Shown: in pieces, positions 34,320 to 45,974 of the stretch
How positions within the stretch are numbered: position 1 is the first letter of the stretch
How the letters are laid out: the number at the start of each line of letters is the position of its first letter
Assembly: GCF_029227915.1 (NCBI RefSeq)
Contig: NC_079876.1
Span: 12,836,001 to 12,900,000 of the forward strand
Direction of reading: 5' to 3'
DNA length: 64,000 bases
Source of the DNA: Hydractinia symbiolongicarpus
Lineage: Eukaryota; Cnidaria; Hydrozoa; Anthoathecata; Hydractiniidae
Position numbers and translations under genes: made by a program
The notes under the pieces: model-generated
What the model was told of the DNA's origin: nothing
The model's input: the letters and a program-made list of their open reading frames with translations, nothing else
Databases searched by the model: none

Positions 34320-35550
34320 AATTTGAAATTATTTATGGATGGTTAAGTTCACAGTTTTTTCAGATGTGGTATTTAAGGTTGCTTTAGTGTTAAAACAAAC
34401 TATTTCAAGCCCCAAACCGTCGTTATTTTTGGTGGCTAGCTGTAGCTATGCATATCTCAAGATTATGTGCCTTAGCATTTTCAGCTGAACGATGTGCATA
34501 AAATAATGTAAACTTTTTTCAGGAAATCAAAGCTCCTGAAAACCAATTACAATTGCTTAAAAAAGTTTAACTAGCATAGTCATATGTGGCAGTAGCTATT
34601 GGTGCTGACTTGCATGCAGGAAAGTAAGCTCGACAACATCAAGAACATAAGCAAGGATAAATAATCTGGAAAAATTAAATTATTACAACTGTTGGGTTCA
34701 TTTGCAGAACACATGAGATTTGTCATGGAATATTATATCATGTCTTCTTCGTGTTCCGAAAAATGATGCCAGACTATATATCAGTTGCAACCTTAAAAAC
34801 GTGATGTCAGCTGCTAAGTAACGTAATTGTGATTGTACCAATGTACTTGCAAAGTTAAATAGGGATTGCTTTTGTGGTCTTCGCCCTGAAACAGAAAATT
34901 AAAGGAAGCCCTTATTACCTGCGAATTATCTATGATGGAGGAAAAATGTTCATAAAAATGCATATAAATTCAACAGATCGTTTCTTAAATCATTTTTCGA
35001 CTTGGGAAATAATCCATGAACGCACACCAGGTCTTGAAGCTTATTAAATGGTTTAATGGCCACCATCCATCCCACTGCAATCCAACAGCTCCTTCTCCTT
35101 GGCAGCGACTACTTTCTTACGGATAAAGGAAAATTATAACTAATTATAAACTTATAATCAGAACAATTGAAATTCAGCTTGGGAAGAGTTTTTGCTATCT
35201 CAGTTAAAAATTACAAGCTCTCTCAAATAAACGGTTATTTTGTGGAAAGGTGATAAGATGTTATAATACGACGGATTAAAAAGACGTCTAAGACTTAATT
35301 TACACTTCGCAGACTTCAAATCGTATAAACCACACATGCTTTATAAATAGGTGTATAATATTGTTTTTCCAACTACTTAACAAAGTAATTATAGGAATCC
35401 AAATGCTGAATCCGGTTAAGCAGGAAACAATGGAAAGCCGCAAATCTAAAATTCAACTTAACAAAGCAGAAACTTTGAATGATTATAGTTGCATGAAAGA
35501 ATAATATAAATGGTGAATTGTTGTATTTCTATTAGCCATCTCTTTATGCA
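34320..35550. other. Intergenic stretch; no supported gene
   Basis: Nothing with coding or structural signal stood out. A short minus-strand frame at about 35120-35050 (RKKVVAAKEKELLD) may be an element scrap, but it is too short to call. Confidence 0.35.
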
Positions 35551-35555
35551 TTAAG

Positions 35556-35727
35556 TCTCTATAATAATAGCCGTCGTCTGTCTGTCTCTGCGCGGACCCC
35601 CGCTGAGTTAGAAAATCATGTTACGGAAACACGAATATCAAATGCGATATATTTTTGTCCACTTTGTTGCCACGGGTAAGTTTAAAGGACGGGCGAACCC
35701 GTGGATATTTCCACGGGCAACGACTAG
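35556..35727 (+). mobile_element. Helitron-like non-autonomous element with intact 3' hairpin
   Basis: It begins TCTCTATAATAATAGCC and ends with the hairpin CCCGTGG-atattt-CCACGGG, then CAACGACTAG directly before a T. A stem about 8 bases before a CTRR terminus and a 5' TC are the Helitron hallmarks. The 172-base length rules out a helicase, so it must be non-autonomous. Relatives are at 43, 2040, 41503 and a 3' stub at 51103. Confidence 0.7.
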
Positions 35728-36125
35728 TGTCCAATATTAGTTCCGTTGAGTCCTTGCTTTACAAAAAGCCAAATAGAACATATTGTATGTGGCTTTTAAA
35801 AGACGCCGAATCCAGCTTGAGTTAGCACAACTCGCGAAGGTTCACTTAAGCAGTATGTGTACTTGATTTGAACCAACCTACTTTGGTCTCAATTGGTTTA
35901 CAACGTCTGTATTGCTTTTCTGGAAAAAACATCCTTCGCCAACCGCAAACCCAGTACCAATAGTCTGTTTTATATGAGGACGAAAGACCAGCGATTTAAG
36001 GTTGGCCCTTTTTGAGTACAATCCTTATAGATAAATTTCATCAGATAAGCATATTTGTCGGATAAAACTTTCATCACATGCCAAATATTCCGTCAATTTT
36101 AACCGACGGATAATAGATTAGTTGC

Positions 36126-37383
36126 GGCGTGGTGAATTTTTTTCTTAAATGATTGGAAGTAACCTTGATGGTTGGAAGGAACCAGTGATGGTTGAAGTAA
36201 CTCAATCGATGGTGATTAATAACTTAGAAATTTTCCTCTAATTCGGAATTTCAGTGATGGTTGCATTTTTATTAGCTGTGATATTTTTTTTTAACTTTCA
36301 AGTGTGGAGATTAGTTGTTTAATACACCTTTTTTGTCTACCGATATTCGAAGAGAGAAGTTTTACCGCTTGAAGTATCAATGGCTGCTAAAGAGTTGATT
36401 GACATCGACATGTGAGAATATGCATTCACAATTTTTCCCAACAATACGTTGGCTATACTTGTATAGTTTTATTCAATAGATGGAATGAAATAAATTCTCA
36501 GAGGTAATTTTTTTTGCATAAGTGGACGTATTTTTTCTATTGCCATGATATTCATGTGTATTTTGGGAATTAATTTTAATGTTACCGATGATACTTCTGA
36601 AATAGCAAAAACTAGTAGTGTGGTTGATGACAGTATTAGTATGACTGTGGAAGGTTGGTAATGATTATATGAAAATTTATTCAAAAAAATTGTGATGAAA
36701 ACTTAAACGACATAAAAAAGCTGCGAGATTGTCTTCTTGACTAATGAACCTAGTTCCCAGGTGTTTTAATATTTATATATCTATATATGTATTTAGCACT
36801 AAAAATATTTCTGTATTTTATATGCTCTTCTGTACTGAAAAAGAAACAGTCAATTACGAGCTAGTATTCTAAGGTTTCTTTCGAAAAAATTCTTTCGGAT
36901 TCATTGAAGTTCGATGACCTGTTTTGCGTTAGCAACGATAATAAACACGTGCTGAACATTCATTCTTCGCTCGGATAAGTTTGTGTTAGCTTTCTCAACG
37001 TTTCGTGTGTTTTTATGTTGTACGATGCAACAAATTTTCCCACATCTTCCGCACTAACTAGTCGACAATAAATATAAGCCTTGAACTTATTCACATCGCC
37101 CTCTATTCAATCAACTTTGTATTCTTTCTTCAAGGCATGCAAAAAGTTCTTCAGTATTTTTACCACCTCTGAACTGATTTTAAATCGCGTTTAAACAGGA
37201 CAACGCATCTTCGTGATCAGCCACGTTCTTTTGTAATGATATGTTGCTTCTAACCATAAGGATTCATCCGAAATAATATCGGAATATCAGATTGACTTCC
37301 AAGTTACTTCTTATAATCGATTGAGTTACTTCCAACCATCAAAGTTACTTCCAACCATTTAAGGAAAAAAATCGCGGAGGCGT
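36126..37383. mobile_element. 1.26-kb element with long inverted repeats, MULE-like
   Basis: The left end (36126-36205: TTTTTTTCTTAAATGATTGG, then AAGTAACCTTGATGGTTGG) and the reverse complement of the right end (37383-37300: TTTTTTTCCTTAAATGGTTG, then AAGTAACTTTGATGGTTGG) match over roughly 60-80 bases. On the minus strand at about 37107-36965 an open stretch reads EGDVNKFKAYIYCRLVSAE, then FVASYNIKTHETLRKL. This resembles the N-terminal region of the SWIM/MULE family seen at 14386. No transposase core remains, so it is non-autonomous. Long terminal repeats fit MULEs. A target duplication was not resolved. Confidence 0.6.
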
Positions 37384-37399
37384 GACTTATTGTTTTGAT

Positions 37400-38560
37400 T
37401 TTGCATCGAGAATAATGGATATGCACGCGCATGTGTGCAGGCAAAATATATAAACAGCATATCAGGTCGATTGATAATATCAAGGAAAAAAAACACTGAC
37501 ACTAAGATTGATAATGCCTGCTCTTATGCAAATTCCAATGAATTGTTAATCTTATGTCCCTAAAAATATATAATTAGCCTAAAAAAAATTTATATTATAT
37601 TTTTCACAATTCTCCATTTTTTAGCTGCAAAAAAATAACATCGTTTTGAACACTGACACTGAAGTTGGGAATGTCTGCTTATAAAACAGAGAAGATAATA
37701 GTTAAGAAAAACCAATTCCTATGTATTTTTATTTTTATATTCCTATAAACATATAAATTAGCGTAAATAGCCAATTTGGCCTATGTGGACCTTCTTTTCT
37801 TGCCTGTCAGAATGCGCGCGCATATCCGAAACTTTGTAAACATTCACAATTCGTCTATTTTCTGACAAGATGATACACTAACATTTATATTGAACATAAA
37901 AAACCATTGACAACCATAGAGTCTTATGATTCCCAAATCAATGAAAATTAATACTTAATAAATCTTTATGATATAAACTCTAGAAGACATAAAAAATAAA
38001 AATATAACGGTCAAAATGTTGGCAAGGTAAGTAACTGTGAGGCTAGTCGTGTTAAAACCAAACGTTAATTCGTTGAAATGTTAAAAGGATTTATCTTTCA
38101 GAAGATTTTATATTTTATTTTTCACCATTCTCTATTTTTTAACTGCAAAACACATAAAACATACTTTTAAAATAAATACCATTATTTTCTTTCCACCTTT
38201 GAAGTTAAAGTTACCGAAAAAACAATAAAGCAGGTCGCACATAAATTAAAACACGTTTTAGCGAATTAATACAGAACGGATTTAACTGTTACCCCTGTAC
38301 AAACCCTTTAAGCTCATTCTTAATACTCATTTGTCGTGCATGTAAACCCAGCTTTATAAACCCTTTAAGCCCTAAATACATTTTTGTCGTCCATGTAAAC
38401 TATTTAAGACATTTTAACTTAATTGAGACTAAGAATTGCAAACTTATTATTCATACGATGTTAATATGCATTTTATGTATATTGAAAAATCATTGTATGA
38501 TTACCTTTAATCCGCTTTTGAAAAAAACCTTTCAATTCACATTAGTTATAAATAATTATT
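37400..38560. other. Intergenic stretch; no supported gene
   Basis: Two diverged blocks share catttttta(g/a)ctgcaaaa (near 37612 and 38135) and aacactgacact (37490 and 37656), probably old repeats. No gene was recognised. Confidence 0.35.
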
Positions 38561-38566
38561 ATATAC

Positions 38567-39186
38567 AGGCGGACTTCCACTTTCAAGTTTTTTGGCAGGA
38601 ACGGAAACGGGAAAAAAATCACGTGATTTTTTCGATTTTTCGCAAAAAGGTCAATCAAATTCAACTTTTTCCCGAGAGCTTCCAGGATGGGAAATAGATT
38701 TCCAGTCAGATCCTGTCATTTTTGCTAACTCAGCAAAACAATAAATTCAAGAGCGTCACAGTACGAGTACGAAGACGATAACTTCACAGATAATTAGAAC
38801 TCAACCGAAGATACCTTCGTTCAAGAAAACGAACAATATTTACGTGGTATTTCTGACGGTGATTTAATACTCAGTCCAATCTAGGATGCAACTGTTGTAA
38901 ATGTATTAAAAGAAATCGAAAGTAAAAATAACGAAAAAATTGGGAAGTTGAACTGATCGAGGAAGTAAGAAACTATTCCTGTTTGTGGAATTTGACGAGA
39001 CAAAAAGTGCCATAACTATAATAATTACAAAGTTAATTGGCTTAACTTTTGAAGAAAAGCCGTCATATTTGTTTACATTTTTTCCCCGCCATTTTATTTC
39101 AATGGATTTAATTAAATTTTACCGTTCCCGTCTGTCCTTATCCAGTTCCTGTTCCCGTCAAAAAACTTGGAAGTAGAAGTCCGCCT
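38567..39186. mobile_element. 620-base MITE-like element with about 40-base inverted ends
   Basis: The left end AGGCGGACTTCCACTTTCAA, then GTTTTTTGGCAGGAACGG, faces the reverse complement of the right end AGGCGGACTTCTACTTCCAA, then GTTTTTTGACGGGAACAGG. There are few mismatches. The short open frames at 38458-38697 and 38985-39176 are shadows of this element. The right end lies 99 bases before the first recognised exon of the PAN/discoidin gene. The target duplication is unclear. Confidence 0.7.
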
Positions 39187-39284
39187 TAAGTTTCATCTGA
39201 CAAGGTATGTCCGTAAGATTATTTCAATAAAGTTCCTATTGTTAAATTTGAACCTTACTTTGGCAACGTTATTCGCATTTTTAG

Positions 39285-40657
39285 AGCTACATTTTCGATT
39301 TCGTTTCTTTTAACTTGGTGTTACTTCTCACTTGGATACATAACACGTTTGCATTGTCGACGCCATGGAAATTTCTCCATCATTAAGTCAGATACAAGAT
39401 TCAATGGCACTGTGGAAAAATCTCTAGACGGTGTGACAAGATCTGAATGTGTTTTATCGTGTCTAACATGCGATAGTTGCTCGTTTGTGAATTATCATCC
39501 AACGAATCTTGCGTGCGAGTTAATGAAAGCTGAAGGAAATGAAGTATTAGAAGTTGGATGGCAATTTTTGTCAACAAATTATGGAACGAGAAATGTAAGT
39601 GGTAATTGTAGCAATAGAGAGGAACAAGTTTGCTTTAACGAATACAACTAACAAAAAGAGTTTAAAACAAATTATTTACATCATAAAAAAGCTATTTTAT
39701 ACATGAATGCTTAAAATAATAATTTCCTGTCTCAATAAAAATTAACTCCTTGCAGCATAACTATTATTTTTCATAGAGGGGACCTGTTTGTCGATCATTC
39801 AGTCCATGCGAACTTACAGAAGCATGTGTTGATACCTGCTTTGAAGACGATCAAGTAGGATACCAGTGCATACGTAAGTACTATCTACATCGACTTCACA
39901 CACCCTAAATGTTTAACACATACTTAAAAAAAAACACATTACAAAACATTATAAAATTTAAAAGAGGAAATATTTTTTTAATATATGTTACGAGGAAGAT
40001 TTATATCTGTTTAACAGCGTCTGCATTTAAATTTTGATCTTTCGTATTATTTAAATATATTTTTTGTTGATCCCTTCATAATGTATACAGTTGTAGCAAA
40101 ACAAAATCCCGTAAAGCAATGCTTTTACATAACGAAGAATTGTGTTTTTATGCCTGTTTAACAACTTTTTGCGAGCAACTTCTCTATTTTTGAAAATATT
40201 TTATCCATTTTTAATAGATATCAAAAATTAGTTTTTGCATTTAGCGTGTTCATAAAAATCAAACTGTCTTTTAAATTTTCCAGCCAATCAGTTTCAAAAA
40301 ATACCTACTTTGTCTATGGCAGCATTTCCGATTCATTCTTCATACCCATTAACGAACCTGCAAGATGGGCATGATAGTACGTACGCTGGAACTTTCCATG
40401 ACAGCACAAGTCACTTTAGACTTGACTTCGGTATGGTAAAATTCATTCGATTTATAACAATTCGTTTGGTAACGACTGTCAGGGAAGCTGTGATCACGGT
40501 TGATGATAAATTCTGTTCATGGGTACCAGAAGTAGCTGATGTCAATTTTGTTGTAGAATGCAATTCATTGTTATCAGGTCAACAAGTTGTCTTAACTCAT
40601 CTGTATTCTTCGCAAGCGTTTTTGGTGAGCGAAATGCATTTTTACGGTGACGTTTAA
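39285..40657 (+). CDS. Secreted PAN/apple, EGF-like and F5/8C (discoidin)-like protein, 3 exons seen
   Basis: Exons 39285-39593, 39777-39873 and 40284-40657 (TAA) join with GT-AG sites and matching phases. The first has a hydrophobic run ISFLLTWCYFSLGYI, which is signal-peptide-like. A PAN/apple-type domain follows with paired Cys (SECVLSCLTCDSCSFVNYHP, then LACELMKAEG). The second exon is Cys-rich (CRSFSPCELTEACVDTC), an EGF-like piece. The last exon has PLTNLQDGHDSTYAG, FRLDFGMVKFIRFITIRL and a terminal FLVSEMHFYGDV, the layout of a discoidin/fucolectin beta-sandwich. Exon one starts in the middle of a codon after an AG, so an upstream exon with the start codon is missing from this model. 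The likely role is adhesion or glycan binding outside the cell, by domain content only. Internal stop codons past the 39593 donor confirm splicing there. Confidence 0.75.
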
Positions 40658-40659
40658 AA

Positions 40660-41500
40660 GAATCAAATAAGAAACACATCATTAATAAGTGCACTTCTTC
40701 TGTTTACTGAAATCTTAAAGTTTTTTCTCAAATTTCATGGAACAGTATATTTTGTGATTGGTTGTTTTGGTCTGTTAAATAACAAGCAGAAGTATTTTCC
40801 ATCTTTTGGTGATGCCAGTACGTGCTGGGCGCAAGAACAAATACTTTTATTTAATATAAAGAAGAATTAAATTACTTTGAGGTGTACAGTTATGTGTATC
40901 GATCATTGCTACTGTAGAAACTTGAACTATAGTTACTGCTTGAAGCTTGTCCAAAACAGAAGACCATTGGTAGAACAAATATTGTAAATATAAAATATTT
41001 CTTATGTAAGATTTTTTGAATAAAAATTGCCTTAGCTTGATTTTGATCCTAAGTATGCTACCACCCAAGAGAGTGTTCCGAAAAATAGTGGAAATATATC
41101 TGACATAACTTTAGGCAAGTGATGTATACAAAACTTAAAATAAAAACGATTACACGTTTTTTGAGAAATAAGTGCGGTTGCTTGCGTAAATCATTGTATT
41201 TGTTATACTCGGTAGTTTATTGTCCCATTCTAATTTATAAATCTCTACAAAGTCACAGGATGAGCTAATGATTCTTGGCGGTGTTCTTATCGTTGGGTTG
41301 GTAGGGAGAATGGTCAAGACATTACTCGTGTTCACTTCTTAACTTGCATATATTCTTCTTTAAAACTGGGGGAGGGAGAGGTCCCGTTGGAAAAATTTGT
41401 CTATATTTATTTGTAAATATTGTACTTCTTTTTAAATGGTTATCCTCTGTAAATATTCGTAAATAATAATAAAGAAAATAATAATAATAATAAGTATGCT
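40660..41500. other. 3' flank of the PAN/discoidin gene; no other gene
   Basis: Open frames on the minus strand at 40847-41068, 41150-41335 and 41322-41579 have no motif. An AAT/AATA microsatellite (aataataataataataag) lies at about 41465-41495, just before the next Helitron-like element. Confidence 0.4.
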
Positions 41501-41502
41501 CA

Positions 41503-41640
41503 TCTATATTATAATACCCGTATACGTATCTGTCTGTCACGCAAAATGGTAGCTTAGCTGCGCAAGTAGCGAGACGCACGCAATATGCGGTATAACAAGG
41601 ACGGGCGAACCCGTGGATTTATCCACGGTCTAACGACTAT
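41503..41640 (+). mobile_element. Helitron-like non-autonomous element, clean A/T insertion
   Basis: It starts TCTATATTATAATACCCG directly after an A and ends with the hairpin CCCGTGG-atttat-CCACGG, then ACGACTAT before a T. The last base of the CTRR terminus is changed (CTAT). Internal text gtctgtca.gcaaaatgg and caagtagcgagacgc matches the copy at 43-154. At 138 bases it is one of the shortest Helitron-like elements here. Confidence 0.7.
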
Positions 41641-41649
41641 TTGTGTAAT

Positions 41650-42840
41650 TTGTACATACGTCTTAAACATTGATGTTCTTAATCATCGATGTTCTGTCAA
41701 AAACGCCTTATCTTCGTCTCGGTACACAAAGAAACGGAGAAACTCATGTTGTATTATATTAAAATGGGGTTGTTTCAAATTTTATCTGACCTGTCTAAGA
41801 ATAACAATTTTTACTTAAGTTATAAGACGCCTAAGTTAAGCAAAGAGTACAGTTTTTGAAAACACCGAAATGGCCCGTGACCTAAACGATTTTTCGAAAT
41901 ATTTTGTCAATTTTTAATAATTTACATCCTTAAGATAAGAAAAAAGTCCTATGATGAAATATCAGAGTGGTTAGCTGTCAAATATGTAAAAGCATTCAAG
42001 TTTCACTGCAGACTTCAAATGTGCGGTGAATTGTGAATAAGATTTGTGATTTACTGTGACATGAAATTTTTAGAAATCTTAAAACAAAAAAAGTCTCATA
42101 AACTACATCTGGGTCGTTTTTATTGTTAAGTTTTGGCTGGCGTGTTGTTTTTGCTTCGGTTTTTATTAAAATTATTTTATTTAAAAGACTATATAATTTC
42201 TACAAATATATTTTTTATAATAAATTAAAAAAAGTGAAGAGCGATTTTCCCTTTATTTTTCCTGCAACAAAAATTGCGACAGTGGCATATATTATTAATA
42301 ATTATCATATAATTAATATAATATTAATAAATTTATTTTTAAGTCATTAAATATGTATCATTCTTTATTAAATGCAAGCTTTTGCTCAATTATGAAAGAA
42401 AGGGAGAAACTGATTTAATTTTGGACAATAATGTTTTTGATTGTATTATATTCCCGTCACAGGGATTATTTACTAATATATATCGACTTTGGAAACTCTT
42501 AATTTTTTAAAAGGTTAAAACTTGCGATGGTGTATATGTTTTTCGCACACAATTTACATCTTATTACAATCAGTAAGTGTCTCCAACCCCTTTGACTGGG
42601 CACAATGTTTAGTGCGTCATGTAATAGGGCCCTGAAATGTTCTGATTTTTCCTACCTGTTATTGGGACTTTTAATAAAATAAATTTATTTCTTGAAACAT
42701 TTTTGTAGTAAGATATTTTATTGGTTATAATTATTTATTACATGTATGTTCGTTACCAGGTGGTTACTAAGGTGTTTCTAAGAATACGTTGAATCCTAGG
42801 GATAAACTACGGTTCATATTAAAAGCAATTATTTATACTC
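41650..42840. other. AT-rich intergenic stretch; no supported gene
   Basis: Frames at 41585-41818 and 42123-42350 are composition artefacts: very rich in Ile, Phe, Asn and Lys, with no motif. Confidence 0.4.
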
Positions 42841-43270
42841 TAAAATGACGTCATTTCTAATTCCACTGAATTCATTATATTATTCCCCATACCCCCGGAC
42901 ATCTATAAATACCAAAATCAAAACGTGTCCATGTTTCATAACATGAAGATCCATTCTCGTCCCCAGAGCTCTTTGAGATTACAACATAAAGATCAATATT
43001 TCTGATAAAACATTTTGGTAACTTCTATCGTTAATATAAGGAACGTTTTAACAAATATGACGTCATTTTTTAACCTAATGACGTCATTAAAGTTTATTTT
43101 TTATATAAAATCGATTGTTTTCTTTCTACCAAATGCCTACCAAAATTTACAGCCCTATCGTCAGTAATGCTTGAGAACTTTAAATTAAATGCAAAATTTG
43201 GGGAAATCGCATGTATGACGTCTATTTTAGGCATGACGTCCTTTCTGATCCCAATGACGCCATTCAGCTG
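42840..43270. repeat. Cluster of TGACGTCA palindromes in a decayed repeat
   Basis: TGACGTCA occurs at 42846-42853, 43058-43065 and 43079-43086. TGACGTC or TGACGCC variants are at 43215, 43233 and 43254. The octamer is a CREB/ATF site, but here it recurs inside what looks like an old repeat, as near 26615 and 27200. Regulatory use is not shown. Confidence 0.45.
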
Positions 43271-43274
43271 TTTA

Positions 43275-44555
43275 AATTAAGTCACATTTGAACCTACTTA
43301 GTATCAACCTAGTTACCTTACTTAATTCCGTACTTTGTCCGAATTGGCACTAAATTTTAATATCTTTATTTCTTGTTTTTATATTGTGAAACATTCGTAA
43401 CCCTGAATAAATGTTTAACAACAATAACAACAATAAAATTAAATTTAAAAACAAGTTTCAACAGGAGAGAACGTCCTTATTGAAATGTTATCATGGGACT
43501 TGGTATAGAAGTTGTAAAGGCTGGCGTTGGTTCGACAAACTGAAAACTAGTAAATTAAATTTCTGAGAAAAGCTTTTATTAGATTCCATTAATAGTTGCG
43601 TTTCGCCATCGATGGATACAATTTTCCCAAAAGGGTTCACACCATGCTGTTCGTCAAAATGTCTGACTATTTAAGTATTTATTGCATTGCAATATTTAAA
43701 TTATTTATTTTTGTATTTTTATTCTTATTCGATTTTTAGGGTGCCTAAGATTATCACTGTATTTCAGTATTTTTAGTCAAGTAAAAAAAAATAATAATAA
43801 TAATAAAAATATATATAGATTAAAAAATAATAAAATTTAATTCAATACATATCCTATCTTAGATATAACCTAATTCAGCAATGTATGACACAGATAGACA
43901 GACAGTATTAAAAGTGACAGAACGCGCAATGAAAGATGGTAAGTTTAACCACAGTTGGGAACCCTGTAAGATAAGTTTCCTGTAAAATTAGTAAACAAAG
44001 CGTCGAAGCAAGTAAAGCAGCCTGGAAATAATTTAGCCTTAAGCAAATCCGTCTTTCTCAATCGAGGTGTGTAACAATGAATTTATTCTTATTTTGTTTT
44101 ATGACTAAGAAGTTGTATTACGCAATAGTAGACTTTAGTTCCGTGCTATACTATGTTTATTTATTTCTTATTTATTTTAAATGCAACTTACTGTATTGTT
44201 CCTAAACGGCAAAAAATAAATATTAAATATTTTAAATATTGAAATATTTATGCCAATTCCTTTATGTTGGTCTAACTCATTTCAAACAGGTATTAAGTCC
44301 ATAACATTTGTACTTATGGTTTTCACAAAATGGGCCTCTTCAGGCATTTATCGTGACTAAATGCCACAATGGTTTTTCTAAAGGAAAAGAATGAATTCGG
44401 AATTATGTTTGTGAATTTGCTTATAGTTTTAACTTTTGAGTCTTTCAAAATTAGAACAGAAATTCACATTTTTTTCTTCATAATTTACTCTTTTTCTTCC
44501 TGGCTTACAATTTTCTTAAATATTTAGCAAAAAATTACCGTTCTTATTCGCATTT
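43275..44555. other. AT-rich intergenic stretch; no supported gene
   Basis: No coding signal was seen. An AAT microsatellite is at about 43785-43805. Confidence 0.35.
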
Positions 44556-44559
44556 GTTG

Positions 44560-44612
44560 TTCAACTGAATTCCGCAACTTTTTCGTGCACAAACAATTTC
44601 TTCCCTAAAGAC
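44560..44612. mobile_element. Solo end of the TA-flanked MITE family
   Basis: On the minus strand this reads TTTAGGGAAGAAATTGTTTG, then TTGCGGAATT, matching the right end of the element at 13963-14276 with modest divergence. The other end was not found. Confidence 0.4.
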
Positions 44613-45194
44613 ATTTTGTTTTTTTTATCTTTGATATACGATAAATTAAATTCTGCAAAAAACAAAAAAATCTTGGCCATTTGTGAAACTAATTTTGTTA
44701 AGGAATACACAGCAAAGTTCGCTTGAGTAACTGCACCTAGAGTCTTCCAAGGGTATATTTAGTAATGATTTCTAGAATAAGAAACCTTTTTACTATATTA
44801 TCAAATTAAGTGTTTATAGTATTCTTACTGCTTAGGAGTCATAAGGAAATTATAATAACAAAAGCACGACAAAAAGTACATTGATTTATAAACACAGAAA
44901 CAATATTTTAAAAGTTTACCAATTTCATCAAACTTCACTTTTCACAACTCAAGAAAACCCTGGATTACGCACCTCTATTTGTTTTTTTTCACTGCGCACT
45001 CTCCATGATTGCTATTCGCTGCAATTTTAAAAACGGCCGTTGAAGGACTACAGGTCGGTACCAGAGTCTTTTTTCTCGCTGTTGTGCTATTAAAAAGAGA
45101 AAAAACGTTTACCTAAAAATTCCCTTTGGCCAAATGATAGCAAGATTCCGTACCATCCATGCGTCAAGGCTTGCAACGCAACTACGACTTGATC

Positions 45195-45849
45195 TTATCT
45201 TATTACTCTACCATGTGTGCAATGCCGTGGCTGGTTAGGATCGTTCGACAGAATTTCTTTTGAATGTGTTGCAATACCACTGCGTCTTCCACCACTGACA
45301 TCAATCAAATGTTTCTCTCTGACTGTCATTGAAGGTGGTGTTTGTCTATTAACCATCTCTAAATAAATTGCATGAATCTTTTTGCTATCATCTCCCTCAT
45401 CAAGCATTCCATTTTCATCGAACACCTCTTCACTATCAACGCCCTCATCAACCAATTCATTGAACACCTCTCCGCTACCATCTCCCTCAATTTTTTTTCT
45501 CTCTTTTCACATGTCGTGTTAATTTTTGATCCAGTGGAACTAGCCAATAAAATCTGGAAAAAACGTTTATTATTGAAACTATGTAGCAATAAGTTTTCCC
45601 GTTACGTTCAATTTTTATTTTGTTCAGATCAACTATATTAATCTGTTGTTGTTCGTGGACGTCTTTCACACGAACAGTTCGAGATCTTTTGTTTGTGAAG
45701 CGAACACTAAACTGTCTTTTATACTTTCCATCATTGCTATTTGACTTTAGTATTTCCTTGTTGCTCATACCAGCATAGCGGTCAGCCGCTTGAGTTCGTA
45801 GTTTTCTGAATCCAATAGATTTACTGTCGCAAAAACGTCTTCGAAACAC
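45195..45849 (-). pseudogene. Retroviral-type integrase relic with acidic tail
   Basis: Minus strand 45849-45487 reads ADRYAGMSNKEILKSNSND, then HEQQQINIVDLNKI and KTYCYIVSIINVFSRFYWL. These are the first strands of an integrase core; the usual IDVFSRF is INVFSRF here, so the second acidic residue may be lost. The frame then shifts, and the third catalytic Glu region is missing. From 45467 to 45195 an acidic repeat (VDEGVDSEEVFDENGMLDEG) is followed by RQTPPSMTVREKHLIDVSGG, which looks like the C-terminal end of the same protein. An internal deletion plus a frameshift is the simplest reading. The parent could be a Ginger-type or LTR element; I cannot tell. Confidence 0.6.
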
Positions 45850-45974
45850 CTTTTTTTACGTCACTTACTTCTTCTTACAACTATTGAAAAAAAATCAAAG
45901 GTATTCAAAATTCTATCGCCCACAAACATTGCGTTGTTATCACGTTATGCAACGTCGTTTGACTATAATGTGAT

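Noticed and set aside
38458-39176. Two plus-strand frames of 79 and 63 codons
   Set aside because: They lie in the inverted-repeat element and follow its ends; no independent signal.
39594-39651. Continuation of the PAN exon to a stop at 39651 as a one-exon gene
   Set aside because: A strong GTAAGT donor at 39594 joins in phase to the Cys-rich exon at 39777; the read-through adds no domain sequence.
42123-42350. 75-codon plus-strand frame
   Set aside because: Ile/Phe/Lys/Asn-rich product of AT-rich DNA with no motif.
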